Positions 28,535 to 36,450 of a DNA stretch of 64,000 nucleotides are shown in pieces. The notes beneath the pieces were generated by a model. It was not told the origin of the DNA and did no database searches. It saw only the letters and a list, made by a program, of their open reading frames with translations. The stretch is taken from assembly GCF_015602705.1 (NCBI RefSeq), contig NZ_CP059081.1:2117702-2181701 (forward strand), written 5' to 3'. The stretch is from Acinetobacter lwoffii. Its GTDB lineage: Bacteria; Pseudomonadota; Gammaproteobacteria; Pseudomonadales; Moraxellaceae. The stretch's first letter is position 1. Each line of letters begins with the position of its first letter. The translations under genes were made by a program, and so were the position numbers.

Positions 28535-30616
28535 TTAGAAATTATAAGTCAGTCCGACAAAGACTTCCTGACGATCCAGATAATAATCATTTGAAGCATT
28601 TACTAATTTTTTATCAAATAAATTATTGAGACCACCTCGAACAGTCACTTGATCGTTCACTTCATAATTCGCAGATAAGTTAAATACCGTATGTGGTTTT
28701 TGCATCACTACCGTATCTTCAATACTTGCCGTATATTGTTCACCGGTATATTGCGCTGCAAGTTCCAATGAAAGTGGATCAGTAGGAATCCAGTTGAGTG
28801 CGCTATAAACGGATAACTCGGGAATCGTTGAAAGATTTCTGCCAGTCACTAAGTTTTTTGATTCAAAATAATAGGTTGCATTGATCTTCCAGCTTAAATT
28901 CTCTAAAAGTGGTAATGCCACACTTGCTTCCAAGCCCCGTACACGCGCTTTTTCAGCATTTTGATATTGTGTCCACCACACCCCATTAATTTCTCCTAAA
29001 GCACGATATTCAATTTTATTTTTAAAATCTGTGTGGAAATAAGTTAAACCGAGATCAAAATCATTTTGAGCAAAATTAAATCCAAGTTCATAGTTGGTAC
29101 TTTCTTCAGGCTGCAGGTCTGCATTACCCGCCATATAACATCCGCCCGATACATAGCCTAAAGGTTTCAAGGATGTACATCCATTCCCCCCTGAACGCGT
29201 CGCTGCACCTGCAGTATTCTCTTTGAGTGAAGGAGCTCTAAAGCCCTGAGCAACACCACCTTTAATGGTCAATGCATCATTTGGCTGCACCACCAAATAA
29301 GCACGTGGACTATTATGTGTGCCAAATTTATCGTGATGATCAAAACGGTTACCGAGGGTCAAATTGACTTGATCATTAAAAACAATTTTATCTTCAACGA
29401 ACAATCCCCAGGTATCTCCTTCTAGCTCTGAACCATATTCTTTGCCGTCATAACTTGGAATAGCCAACCCAATATTACGGGTATTAACCAGTTCTTCTGA
29501 TTTCCATTGACCTCCCACTGTTGCAACATGCTCCACACCTAATTTAAACGGAATATTGAGATTAGCTTCTACAATGCTTTCCTTGGATTTTTGTGTGGTC
29601 GGCCCAGTCTCTGTCACCTGACTTTGATCATAATCATTGTAGTAAGCCGTAATTTTTGAATCACCGAAACCCCATTGAGCATCATGTGATAGAGACACTG
29701 AACGATGTTCTAACTCAGATGGACCCCATGCTAATAAAGCCTGTTCTTTACCATCCACCACCTGAGGCGTGGTCGAGACATTATTCTCTTGCAAGCCATA
29801 ACCCAGCTCTAAAGATAAGCTATGAATATCGTTCGGCGTATAATCGAACTTTAAGTTCGCATTCTGATCACGACTACCCGATTGTCCGGTTGCTTTACTT
29901 CCTGCCATTCCGGGAAGATTACGGTCAGAGATTTGATAGCCTTGATCCGCTTCCTGTTCAGTGATCCCGACTGTCGCACGCATACCTAATGTATCGGTTA
30001 AAGGGCCATATCCCACGAGTCCTGATTGAATGGTTCGCCCTAAATCCGAAGATGTCGTTGGCATGGTATGGTTTAAGGTCAATGAGCCACCCCATTCTGA
30101 AGGGATTTTTTTGGTAATGATGTTGATCACTCCACCCATCGCATCAGAGCCATATAAAGAAGACATGGGTCCACGTACAACCTCAATACGTTCAATCATT
30201 TCTGGTCTCACCCAGTTTAGATCTTGATGTCCTAGGTTTGCACGATAATTGGTATCTCGAGAAGAGCCGACACGTTTACCATCAATTAAGATCAGCGTGT
30301 AATTGTCAGGCATCCCGCGTAATTGTATTTTGGAACCTGCCCCATTTGAACTTAGGCCCCCTGTTACGCCGGGCACACGTTTCAAGATATCGGCCAGACT
30401 TGAAACAGGCTGCTTCTGTATTTCTTCTGCCGTAATGACACTAATTGAAGCTGGCGCAGATTTAACATCAACTGCCTGTCCACTTGCAGTCACCACAATC
30501 GTTTGTAATTTAGTCGCTTCCGCCTGTGGAACAACAACTTCTACTGCAGATGTATTTCCCACCATGGCTGTGAGTACAGCAAATGCCAAAGTTGTTTTTA
30601 AGAATGGCTTATTCAT
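28535..30616 (-). CDS. TonB-dependent outer-membrane siderophore receptor
   Basis: 693 residues. A signal peptide (about 1-24) is followed by a TonB box-like LQTIVVTASG (38-47), then the plug domain (ISVITAEEIQKQPVSSLADI, RGMPDNYTLILIDGKRVG, VRGPMSSLYGSDAMGGVINI). The 22-strand barrel ends with the aromatic VFVGLTYNF. Barrel cysteines in GGNGCTSLKP and VSGGCYMAG suggest an extracellular loop disulfide. The plug matches catecholate or enterobactin-type receptors (FepA/CirA/PirA group). The exact ligand is not readable. A Fur box lies about 90 bases upstream, so expression is expected when iron is scarce. Confidence 0.92.
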   Translation of the reverse strand: MNKPFLKTTLAFAVLTAMVGNTSAVEVVVPQAEATKLQTIVVTASGQAVDVKSAPASISVITAEEIQKQPVSSLADILKRVPGVTGGLSSNGAGSKIQLRGMPDNYTLILIDGKRVGSSRDTNYRANLGHQDLNWVRPEMIERIEVVRGPMSSLYGSDAMGGVINIITKKIPSEWGGSLTLNHTMPTTSSDLGRTIQSGLVGYGPLTDTLGMRATVGITEQEADQGYQISDRNLPGMAGSKATGQSGSRDQNANLKFDYTPNDIHSLSLELGYGLQENNVSTTPQVVDGKEQALLAWGPSELEHRSVSLSHDAQWGFGDSKITAYYNDYDQSQVTETGPTTQKSKESIVEANLNIPFKLGVEHVATVGGQWKSEELVNTRNIGLAIPSYDGKEYGSELEGDTWGLFVEDKIVFNDQVNLTLGNRFDHHDKFGTHNSPRAYLVVQPNDALTIKGGVAQGFRAPSLKENTAGAATRSGGNGCTSLKPLGYVSGGCYMAGNADLQPEESTNYELGFNFAQNDFDLGLTYFHTDFKNKIEYRALGEINGVWWTQYQNAEKARVRGLEASVALPLLENLSWKINATYYFESKNLVTGRNLSTIPELSVYSALNWIPTDPLSLELAAQYTGEQYTASIEDTVVMQKPHTVFNLSANYEVNDQVTVRGGLNNLFDKKLVNASNDYYLDRQEVFVGLTYNF

Positions 30617-30700
30617 ACCTTGTGCGCTCCAATACTTATGAAGAGATCATGTTTATTCGGTTGCGAAGTGTAACAGCTTTTCAATTGAATGCAATTAATA

Positions 30701-30719
30701 CTGATAACCATTATCATTA
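30701..30719 (-). promoter_or_regulatory. Fur box of the TonB receptor gene
   Basis: Minus strand ATGATAATGGTTATC matches 13 of 15 bases of the core of the Fur consensus (ATGATAATCATTATC). It is correctly placed ahead of a siderophore receptor gene. Confidence 0.78.
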
Positions 30720-30746
30720 ACATTCACTGGTTTTTAAGCCAGATAT

Positions 30747-30776
30747 AAAAAAACCTCGAACTTTCGAGGTTTTTTT
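30747..30776 (-). terminator. Terminator of nfuA (minus strand)
   Basis: AAAAACCTCGAA / TTCGAGGTTTTT with long A and T runs. On the minus strand it lies about 35 bases past the nfuA stop. Confidence 0.85.
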
Positions 30777-30810
30777 AAAATGCGATAAATGAACTGTTAT
30801 ATGGAACAGC

Positions 30811-31449
30811 TTATTTCATATACGCACCTTCAGACTGACTATGATCCGTTTCATCAACGACATGCATTAACTCTGGTACATGTTGTTTTAATGTGGTTTC
30901 AACACCTTGTTTCAAAGTGATATCAATCGCTGAACAACCCTGGCAACCACCACCAAATTTAAGTACAGCGGTTAAACCTTTTTCAGGGTCTTCTTTGACT
31001 TCGACCAGTGCACAGTTACCGCCATGGCCTGCTAGACCCGGGTTAATTTCAGACTGCAATACATAGGTAATACGCTCTTCTACTGATGCATCTGGACCCA
31101 CGCGTGGCACTTTGGAGTTCGGTGCACGGAAAGTCAACTGACCACCAAAACGGTCTTTGTTGTAATCAATCACGGCATCGAGTAAATACGGAATAGATGG
31201 CGAGTCGATAAAAGCAGGGAAATCAGGATATTCCTGCTTATAATCTGTCGGTACAACTTCATCAGGTGCACTATAGGCCATGCAACATTCAGCGCGAGGA
31301 GTACCCGGATGTTCTACAAAAACACGCACACCAATACCCGGGGTGTTCTGTTTATCCAGTAAATCCTTTAAATACTCTTGTGCTGTTGGTGTAATCAATA
31401 AGTTGGGAATTTCACCAACAACTGGAGTGCTGCTGTTCTCAGTCGACAT
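30811..31449 (-). CDS. nfuA: Fe/S biogenesis protein NfuA
   Basis: 212 residues in two domains. The N-terminal degenerate A-type carrier domain (about 15-110) retains CC in RAECCMAYS. The C-terminal Nfu domain has FGGGCQGCSAID with Cys169 and Cys172, which bind a 4Fe-4S cluster at the dimer interface. NfuA delivers Fe-S clusters to client enzymes, especially under oxidative stress or iron limitation. It sits next to an iron-uptake gene but has its own terminator. It is divergent from the second rhomboid gene. Confidence 0.96.
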   Translation of the reverse strand: MSTENSSTPVVGEIPNLLITPTAQEYLKDLLDKQNTPGIGVRVFVEHPGTPRAECCMAYSAPDEVVPTDYKQEYPDFPAFIDSPSIPYLLDAVIDYNKDRFGGQLTFRAPNSKVPRVGPDASVEERITYVLQSEINPGLAGHGGNCALVEVKEDPEKGLTAVLKFGGGCQGCSAIDITLKQGVETTLKQHVPELMHVVDETDHSQSEGAYMK

Positions 31450-31608
31450 AACAATAATTTCCTCAAGCTCAGACGGCTATTTTAACTGAAGATCGGGGGG
31501 AATTTTTAAAAATCAACTAAAATTGTCGGATTTATTATAAAAGTACAACTTTAGTGCAATTTTAATGGCATGATAATTGGCAAATAGGCACCATTAGAAT
31601 TACTTTAT

Positions 31609-32226
31609 ATGCTTGATTTACCTTTTAATCACACCGTTACCATTATTCTGATCACCTGTATTGTGTCCTTTATTGCCTTCTCTAAAGAGACGGTGATGAA
31701 TCGCCTGATTTTCTGGCCACCGGCACTGCAACGTGGACAATATGACCGCTTTATTAGCCATGGTTTTATTCACGCCGATGGAACTCACCTGCTATTCAAT
31801 ATGATTACCCTGTTCTTTTTTGGCAGTGTGATCGAGAGCTTTTATCGTCAGTATTTATATGATCTGGGTTTTATTCTGTTCTATCTGGGCGGTCTGATTG
31901 CAGCTATTATTCCAAGTTATCTGACCCATAAAAATAATCCGCGCTGGGCCAGCCTTGGTGCATCAGGTGCAGTTTCTGCGGTGCTGTTTGCCTATATTCT
32001 GTTTGAGCCGTGGAAGCTGATTTTTGTGTTCTTTATACCGGTTCCTGCAATTATTTTTGCCGTGCTCTATGTGGCTTATAGCATCTGGTCAGGCAAAAAA
32101 GGCAATAGCAACATTAATCATAGCGCGCATTTGTGGGGAGCAGCCTACGGCGTGATCATGACCATTATTCTGGAGCCACGCCTGATTCCGCATTTCCTGA
32201 ATAAACTGATGCAGGTTCCGTTTTAA
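31609..32226 (+). CDS. Rhomboid family intramembrane serine protease (short form)
   Basis: 205 residues, six predicted helices, the minimal GlpG-like core. SLGASGAVSAVLF gives the catalytic Ser119, and HSAHLWGAAYG gives the catalytic His174. SHGFIHADGTHLLFNMITLFFFG (split: HGFIHADG, HLLFNM) carries the conserved His/Asn of TM2. It is a paralogue of the rhomboid at 20.8 kb with low overall similarity. The start is an ATG without a strong ribosome site. It is monocistronic. Confidence 0.9.
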   Translation: MLDLPFNHTVTIILITCIVSFIAFSKETVMNRLIFWPPALQRGQYDRFISHGFIHADGTHLLFNMITLFFFGSVIESFYRQYLYDLGFILFYLGGLIAAIIPSYLTHKNNPRWASLGASGAVSAVLFAYILFEPWKLIFVFFIPVPAIIFAVLYVAYSIWSGKKGNSNINHSAHLWGAAYGVIMTIILEPRLIPHFLNKLMQVPF

Positions 32227-32406
32227 TCAGGGTTATTGAAGGCTAGAGAAATAAGGCTACATATAAGATAAGTCTGATATTTATTTGAAACATCTCGTAA
32301 TATATTAAAAAGTCATGATGTCACTTATTGCCAATCTTGGAGTGAATTTTGCAGCGATAATGTATACATCTGTATATTAATTACTGTCATTTACGAGATA
32401 TTTTGC

Positions 32407-33948
32407 ATGTCCACTACACCAGACGGTCTTCAATTTCCGCTTCAGTCCAATCAACAAAAACCAAGTAGCTCAAAAACAGGACGCGCGATCATCGCAGCAG
32501 CTTTGGCCAATGTGAATCAACACAGTGCTGCACAGGCACAATCAGAAAAAAACTGGCGCAAACAATATACCGTGCATTTTAAGCAACTGGTCGAGCAAGG
32601 GCTAAGCTCGCCTGAAGCCAGCCTGAAAATTGCTGAAGATGGTCTGGCACAGGCGCATCAGACCTTTGAATTTTACCGTGATGGACAAAAGCATTTACTG
32701 AAAGATGCCCTCACCTTGCCCGCTGATCAACTACATAGCTTTAAATTGATGGGAAGCAGTCAGGCTGCACCAGAATGGTATGTGCCCTACCACGGCCAGA
32801 AGCTGCAAGGTGATGCCTTATTGGAGCAGATTGAGCGCTGGGAAAGCCAAGGCATCGTGGAAACCAGCCATGCCAATGCCCTACGTGAATGTGTGGTGCA
32901 TCCTGAATGGTTTGATCTTTCCGATCGGACCACGGTGCTGTTTGGTGCAGCATCTGAAGCCGGTCCTCTGACCTGGCTGGCGAAATGGAAAGCCAATATT
33001 GTAGCGATTGATCTGCCGAATACCCGTGTATGGGGCAAGATTGTTGATACCATCAACCAAGGCAATGCCACGCTGTATGCACCTTGTACTGAAGACCTGC
33101 CTGCTGATACTTCACTTGATATTTTAAAAGAAAAACTGGGCGCGAATTTGCTAACCCAGATTCCTGAAATTGCCAAATGGTTATTACAGTTCAAGCAGGA
33201 TCTGGATCTGGCTGCAATTGCTTATCTTGATGGTGAAAAGCATGTCCGCGTCTCTATGGCGATGGATGCCATCATGCAGCATGTCAGCCAGCAAAAAGCC
33301 AATACCAGCCTGATGTACATGTGTACGCCGACCGATGTGTATGCGGTGCCGAGTGAAGTGATTGAAGCGTCAAAAGTAAAATATACTGAACGCTCCAAGG
33401 CACAGGCGATCCTTTCTAAAGGTGTTTCCACTTTAAGCCGCAAACATTTTTTCCAGAAAAATGCGCATGAACTGATTCAGTCTGGTGATCAGGCATATGG
33501 CATTTGTGACTGTCTAGTAGTTGAACAAGGCCCGAACTATGCGCTGGCAAAACGTATCCAGCAATGGCGTGCCACCTTGGCTCGCGCTCAAGGCCAACGG
33601 GTCAGTATCAATATTGCGCCTTCGACGACCACCTATTCCGTGACCAAGAATCCGCTATTAAAAGCCGCATTTAACGGTGCCAGCCTGTTTGATGTTGAAG
33701 CTTTCGCGCCTGAAACCACCAATGCGATTATGGCGGCACTATGGATTCATGACCTTCGCAATCCGGAATCGGTGGCCAATCCTGAAGTAAAACTCAACCA
33801 TCCGCTTGAATTGATGATGCATGGCGCGAATCATGGTGGTTTGTGGCGGGTTGCTTATCTGGCGCGTACCGCACTGCCTTTTGCTGCGCTGTATGGTTTT
33901 GCGACGGAGAAGTTACCAAAGGGATTGTTGAGTAAGTTAAAGAAGTAA
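32407..33948 (+). CDS. Large conserved protein of unknown function with a Rossmann-like core
   Basis: 513 residues, soluble. Residues about 175-215 read TTVLFGAASEAGPLTWLAKW ... ANIVAIDLP, a beta-strand, glycine-rich turn and second strand ending in Asp, which looks like a dinucleotide-binding Rossmann start. A second candidate is near SLMYMCTPTDVYAVPSE (about 300). Around residues 375-450 it has GDCLVVEQGP-like and RVSINIAPSTTTYSV segments. The C terminus is moderately hydrophobic (YLARTALPFAALYGF). I do not recognise the family and assign no reaction. It is monocistronic, followed by palindromic repeats. Confidence 0.6.
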   Translation: MSTTPDGLQFPLQSNQQKPSSSKTGRAIIAAALANVNQHSAAQAQSEKNWRKQYTVHFKQLVEQGLSSPEASLKIAEDGLAQAHQTFEFYRDGQKHLLKDALTLPADQLHSFKLMGSSQAAPEWYVPYHGQKLQGDALLEQIERWESQGIVETSHANALRECVVHPEWFDLSDRTTVLFGAASEAGPLTWLAKWKANIVAIDLPNTRVWGKIVDTINQGNATLYAPCTEDLPADTSLDILKEKLGANLLTQIPEIAKWLLQFKQDLDLAAIAYLDGEKHVRVSMAMDAIMQHVSQQKANTSLMYMCTPTDVYAVPSEVIEASKVKYTERSKAQAILSKGVSTLSRKHFFQKNAHELIQSGDQAYGICDCLVVEQGPNYALAKRIQQWRATLARAQGQRVSINIAPSTTTYSVTKNPLLKAAFNGASLFDVEAFAPETTNAIMAALWIHDLRNPESVANPEVKLNHPLELMMHGANHGGLWRVAYLARTALPFAALYGFATEKLPKGLLSKLKK

Positions 33949-34003
33949 TTTAGTTCCTTCTTTCGAGACTTCTTCTACGTTAGATAAACTTTTATTTAAT
34001 GTT

Positions 34004-34066
34004 TATCCCCTCACCCTTGCGAAGCAGTGCCTCTCATCTCCCAAAGGGAGAGGGAGCACTCATCAT
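34004..34066 (+). repeat. Family B palindromic repeat unit (solo copy)
   Basis: A tail CCCCTCACCCTTGCG, a 20-base insert, then hairpin CATCTCCC AAA GGGAGAGG. It matches the unit at 53605-53676 (CCCTCACCCTTGCG ... CATCTCC ... GGAGAG). With the inverted unit at 34167-34238 it fills most of the 346-bp gap between the unknown protein and pit; the spacer between them (34067-34166) shows nothing. Confidence 0.7.
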
Positions 34067-34166
34067 AAATTTTAGTAACTGTTAGATATCTACCTACAAG
34101 CTACTTTTCTATCAGGTAAAAGAGCAAGATTTAGCGTCAATCCCCATATTTGAATATATAACGTAA

Positions 34167-34238
34167 AATCCCCCTCTCCTGAGCAAGTTTTAAAGCACCA
34201 CTTTTAAAACGAAGCGCAAGTGAGGGTTAGGGAGAAGT
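34167..34238 (-). repeat. Family B palindromic repeat unit, inverted partner
   Basis: On the minus strand it reads CTTCTCCCTAACCCTCAC, TTGCGC, an internal AT-rich palindrome, TTGCTCAGGAGAGGGG. It forms an inverted doublet with 34004-34066. No DUF559 gene is nearby, so this is a dispersed copy. Confidence 0.7.
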
Positions 34239-34254
34239 AAAAATCACCCATACA

Positions 34255-34281
34255 AAAAAGCTGCTCTAGAGCAGCTTTTTT
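34255..34281 (-). terminator. Terminator of pit
   Basis: Palindrome AAAAAGCTGCTC / GAGCAGCTTTTT, 14 bases past the pit stop on the minus strand. Confidence 0.85.
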
Positions 34282-34294
34282 ATGTCTAAATAAT

Positions 34295-35914
34295 TTAGAA
34301 TACTTTTAACAGTACCCAGTACAAACTACCTGACAGACAGATCGTTGCTGGTAAAGTAAAGATCCAGGCAGACAGAATAGTTTTCACCATCTGGAAGTTC
34401 AGACCTGACTTGTTCGCCACCATGGTACCTGCTACTGCAGAGTTCAATACATGGGTAGTGGATACCGGCATACCAAAGCCATCTGCCGCTGCAATAGTTG
34501 ACATTGCCACAAGTTCGGCAGACATACCCTGACCATAAGTCATATGCTGTTTACCAATACGCTCACCAACCGTCACGACAATACGCTTCCAGCCGACCAT
34601 CGTACCCAGACCAAGTGCCAAGGCTGTCGCCACTTTCACCCAGGTCGGAATGTATTGCAGGAATGAATCCAGATTGTCGCGGTATTCATCTACTGTTTTT
34701 TCCTGTGCAGCACTCATTGCCGGTAAAGCTTCTGCTTTATCCAGACGTTTAAATGCTGTAGTGCTCAGGTACATGTCATTACGGAATTCAGATACTTGAG
34801 CTTCAGGAACATCCTTAATGCTGGTATAGCTACCAACTTTTTCACCCAGATGATCCGTCAAGCTTGCCAATGCAGGCACGACTTCAGGGGTAATTTCTTT
34901 GGTCTGAATGTACTTGGTGATCACATCACGGGCTTGTTCATCCGGAATGTCCTGATGATTTGGATAGATCACATCCGCTGTTTGTGCAGATAACTGACCA
35001 AAAGACTGAATATGTTGTGCATCCAGATTCTTGTTCAGCGAGTACGCTAAAGGTACACAGCCGATCAGGATCAGCATGATCAGGCCCATACCTTTTTGAC
35101 CGTCATTTGAACCATGGGCAAAGCTCACCCCAGTACAGGTAAAGATCAGCATGGCACGAATCAATGGTGGCGGTGGCTTGTTACCTTCAGGTGGCTGGAA
35201 CAATTCCAGTTGACGCTTGAAGATTTTTTTCACCAGCAGGAACACAATCGCAGCAAATGCAAAACCGATTAAAGGTGAGAATAACAGCGCCTTACCGACT
35301 TTCATCACCTGCTCCATGTCTATACCTGAAGCGCCAGTACCGGCATTCAGAATATAGTTCATAATGCCCACACCCAGAATCGAACCGATCAGGGTATGAG
35401 AACTGGATGCCGGAATACCGAGGAACCAGGTTCCCAGATTCCAGAGAATTGCTGCGATCAGCATGGCAAAGACCATGGCAAAGCCTGCTCCGGAGCCGAC
35501 ATTCATGATCAGCTCGACCGGCAATAACGCGATAATGCCGTAAGCGACCGCACCACTGGCCACCATAACTCCAAGGAAGTTACAGAAGCCGGCCCACATC
35601 ACTGCGACAGGAGCTGAAAGTGCATTGGTATAAATGACCGTGGCAACTGCATTGGCGGTATCGTGGAAGCCATTGACGAACTCAAAGCTCAACGCAATAA
35701 AAAGTGCCGTCGCTAACAAAATAACTGAATACAAGCCCAAGGCCGGTACATGCGCTAAATCTGCAGACAACTGGAAGCCGATATAAATCAGCGTAGTGAT
35801 AATAAGAGTCAGGAACACCGGCATAAAGAATTTCGGTGTTGGCACATGAACATTGGTCGACTTTTGGGAAGCCGACCCGTGTGCTGAATCTACGGGAGTT
35901 TGATTAGGATTCAT
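34295..35914 (-). CDS. pit: Low-affinity inorganic phosphate transporter, Pit family
   Basis: 539 residues from the ATG at 35914. The frame also opens at 35947, but the Pho-box-like site at 35964-35981 would put the transcript start downstream of that codon. About ten membrane helices are present, with the duplicated family signatures near FVNGFHDTANAVAT and GWKRIVVTVGERIG/MPVSTTHVLNSAVAGT. A long hydrophilic loop (about 275-420) lies between the two halves. It imports phosphate (as metal-phosphate) by H+ symport across the inner membrane. It is single-gene, with a terminator. Confidence 0.93.
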   Translation of the reverse strand: MNPNQTPVDSAHGSASQKSTNVHVPTPKFFMPVFLTLIITTLIYIGFQLSADLAHVPALGLYSVILLATALFIALSFEFVNGFHDTANAVATVIYTNALSAPVAVMWAGFCNFLGVMVASGAVAYGIIALLPVELIMNVGSGAGFAMVFAMLIAAILWNLGTWFLGIPASSSHTLIGSILGVGIMNYILNAGTGASGIDMEQVMKVGKALLFSPLIGFAFAAIVFLLVKKIFKRQLELFQPPEGNKPPPPLIRAMLIFTCTGVSFAHGSNDGQKGMGLIMLILIGCVPLAYSLNKNLDAQHIQSFGQLSAQTADVIYPNHQDIPDEQARDVITKYIQTKEITPEVVPALASLTDHLGEKVGSYTSIKDVPEAQVSEFRNDMYLSTTAFKRLDKAEALPAMSAAQEKTVDEYRDNLDSFLQYIPTWVKVATALALGLGTMVGWKRIVVTVGERIGKQHMTYGQGMSAELVAMSTIAAADGFGMPVSTTHVLNSAVAGTMVANKSGLNFQMVKTILSAWIFTLPATICLSGSLYWVLLKVF

Positions 35915-35963
35915 GCAAGCAGGAATAGAGGATTCAAGAATCCCCATATTGTTCAGTTAAATT

Positions 35964-35981
35964 GTGACAATTATATGACAA
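35964..35981 (-). promoter_or_regulatory. Pho-box-like direct repeat upstream of pit
   Basis: Minus strand TTGTCAT-ATAA-TTGTCAC is two 7-base PhoB half-sites (consensus CTGTCAT/C) with the canonical 4-base spacer. It lies 50 bases before the chosen pit start, where it would overlap a -35 element. Confidence 0.55.
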
Positions 35982-36377
35982 ACTGCTGTCATATGAAGCA
36001 ATTATTTGGATTTTCTTGCTGCTATTCGTCCTGTTTAATTCCGACTAAAACACTAGATTTTGATTTTATAAATCATTTACTTAAGATAAGATTCCAGCTT
36101 CTTCAAGCTTAAAAACTCAACATATTTTGCTACCAAAACGATTTACGCCCTGCCTGTCATCAAGCTGAGCAAAAGTTTCATTTGCACAGCATAAGCCATC
36201 AATATGACAATTTCATGAATGAAAGCATCAGCTTAATTTTTTGATTTTGTTTACTGTCTCAAAGACATCGAATCAGATTAGAGATTGCAATATTTTCTGA
36301 TCCGGATGTTAAAACTTGTTGTTTTTCTAGATGACTTATCAAATTTTCATATCATGCTTATCCATCATTCTGAGCAA

Positions 36378-36442
36378 TCTCAGCAGAAATCAGCCAACTA
36401 ATCTGCTAAGATTAGCGTCGTTTTTTTTGATTTCTGCTGAGA
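36378..36442 (+). promoter_or_regulatory. Structured leader of metH: 15-bp inverted repeat enclosing a second hairpin
   Basis: TCTCAGCAGAAATCA (36378-36392) and TGATTTCTGCTGAGA (36428-36442) are perfect reverse complements. Between them lies a second stem CTAATC / GATTAG (36398-36415) followed by CGTCG and eight Ts. The 3' arm ends 8 bases before the metH ATG and covers GAGA, the likely ribosome site, so the long helix would hide it. The rest of the 536-bp region upstream (35915-36377) holds the Pho-box-like site and nothing else I recognise. No cobalamin or SAM riboswitch pattern is seen. Confidence 0.5.
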
Positions 36443-36450
36443 AAGTTTGA

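Noticed and set aside
33949..34294. Protein-coding gene in the gap before pit
   Set aside because: The gap is explained by two repeat units and the pit terminator; no open frame with a start signal.
35948..36450. Cobalamin or SAM riboswitch before metH
   Set aside because: I cannot find the conserved B12-box or SAM core sequences; only the long inverted repeat is supported.
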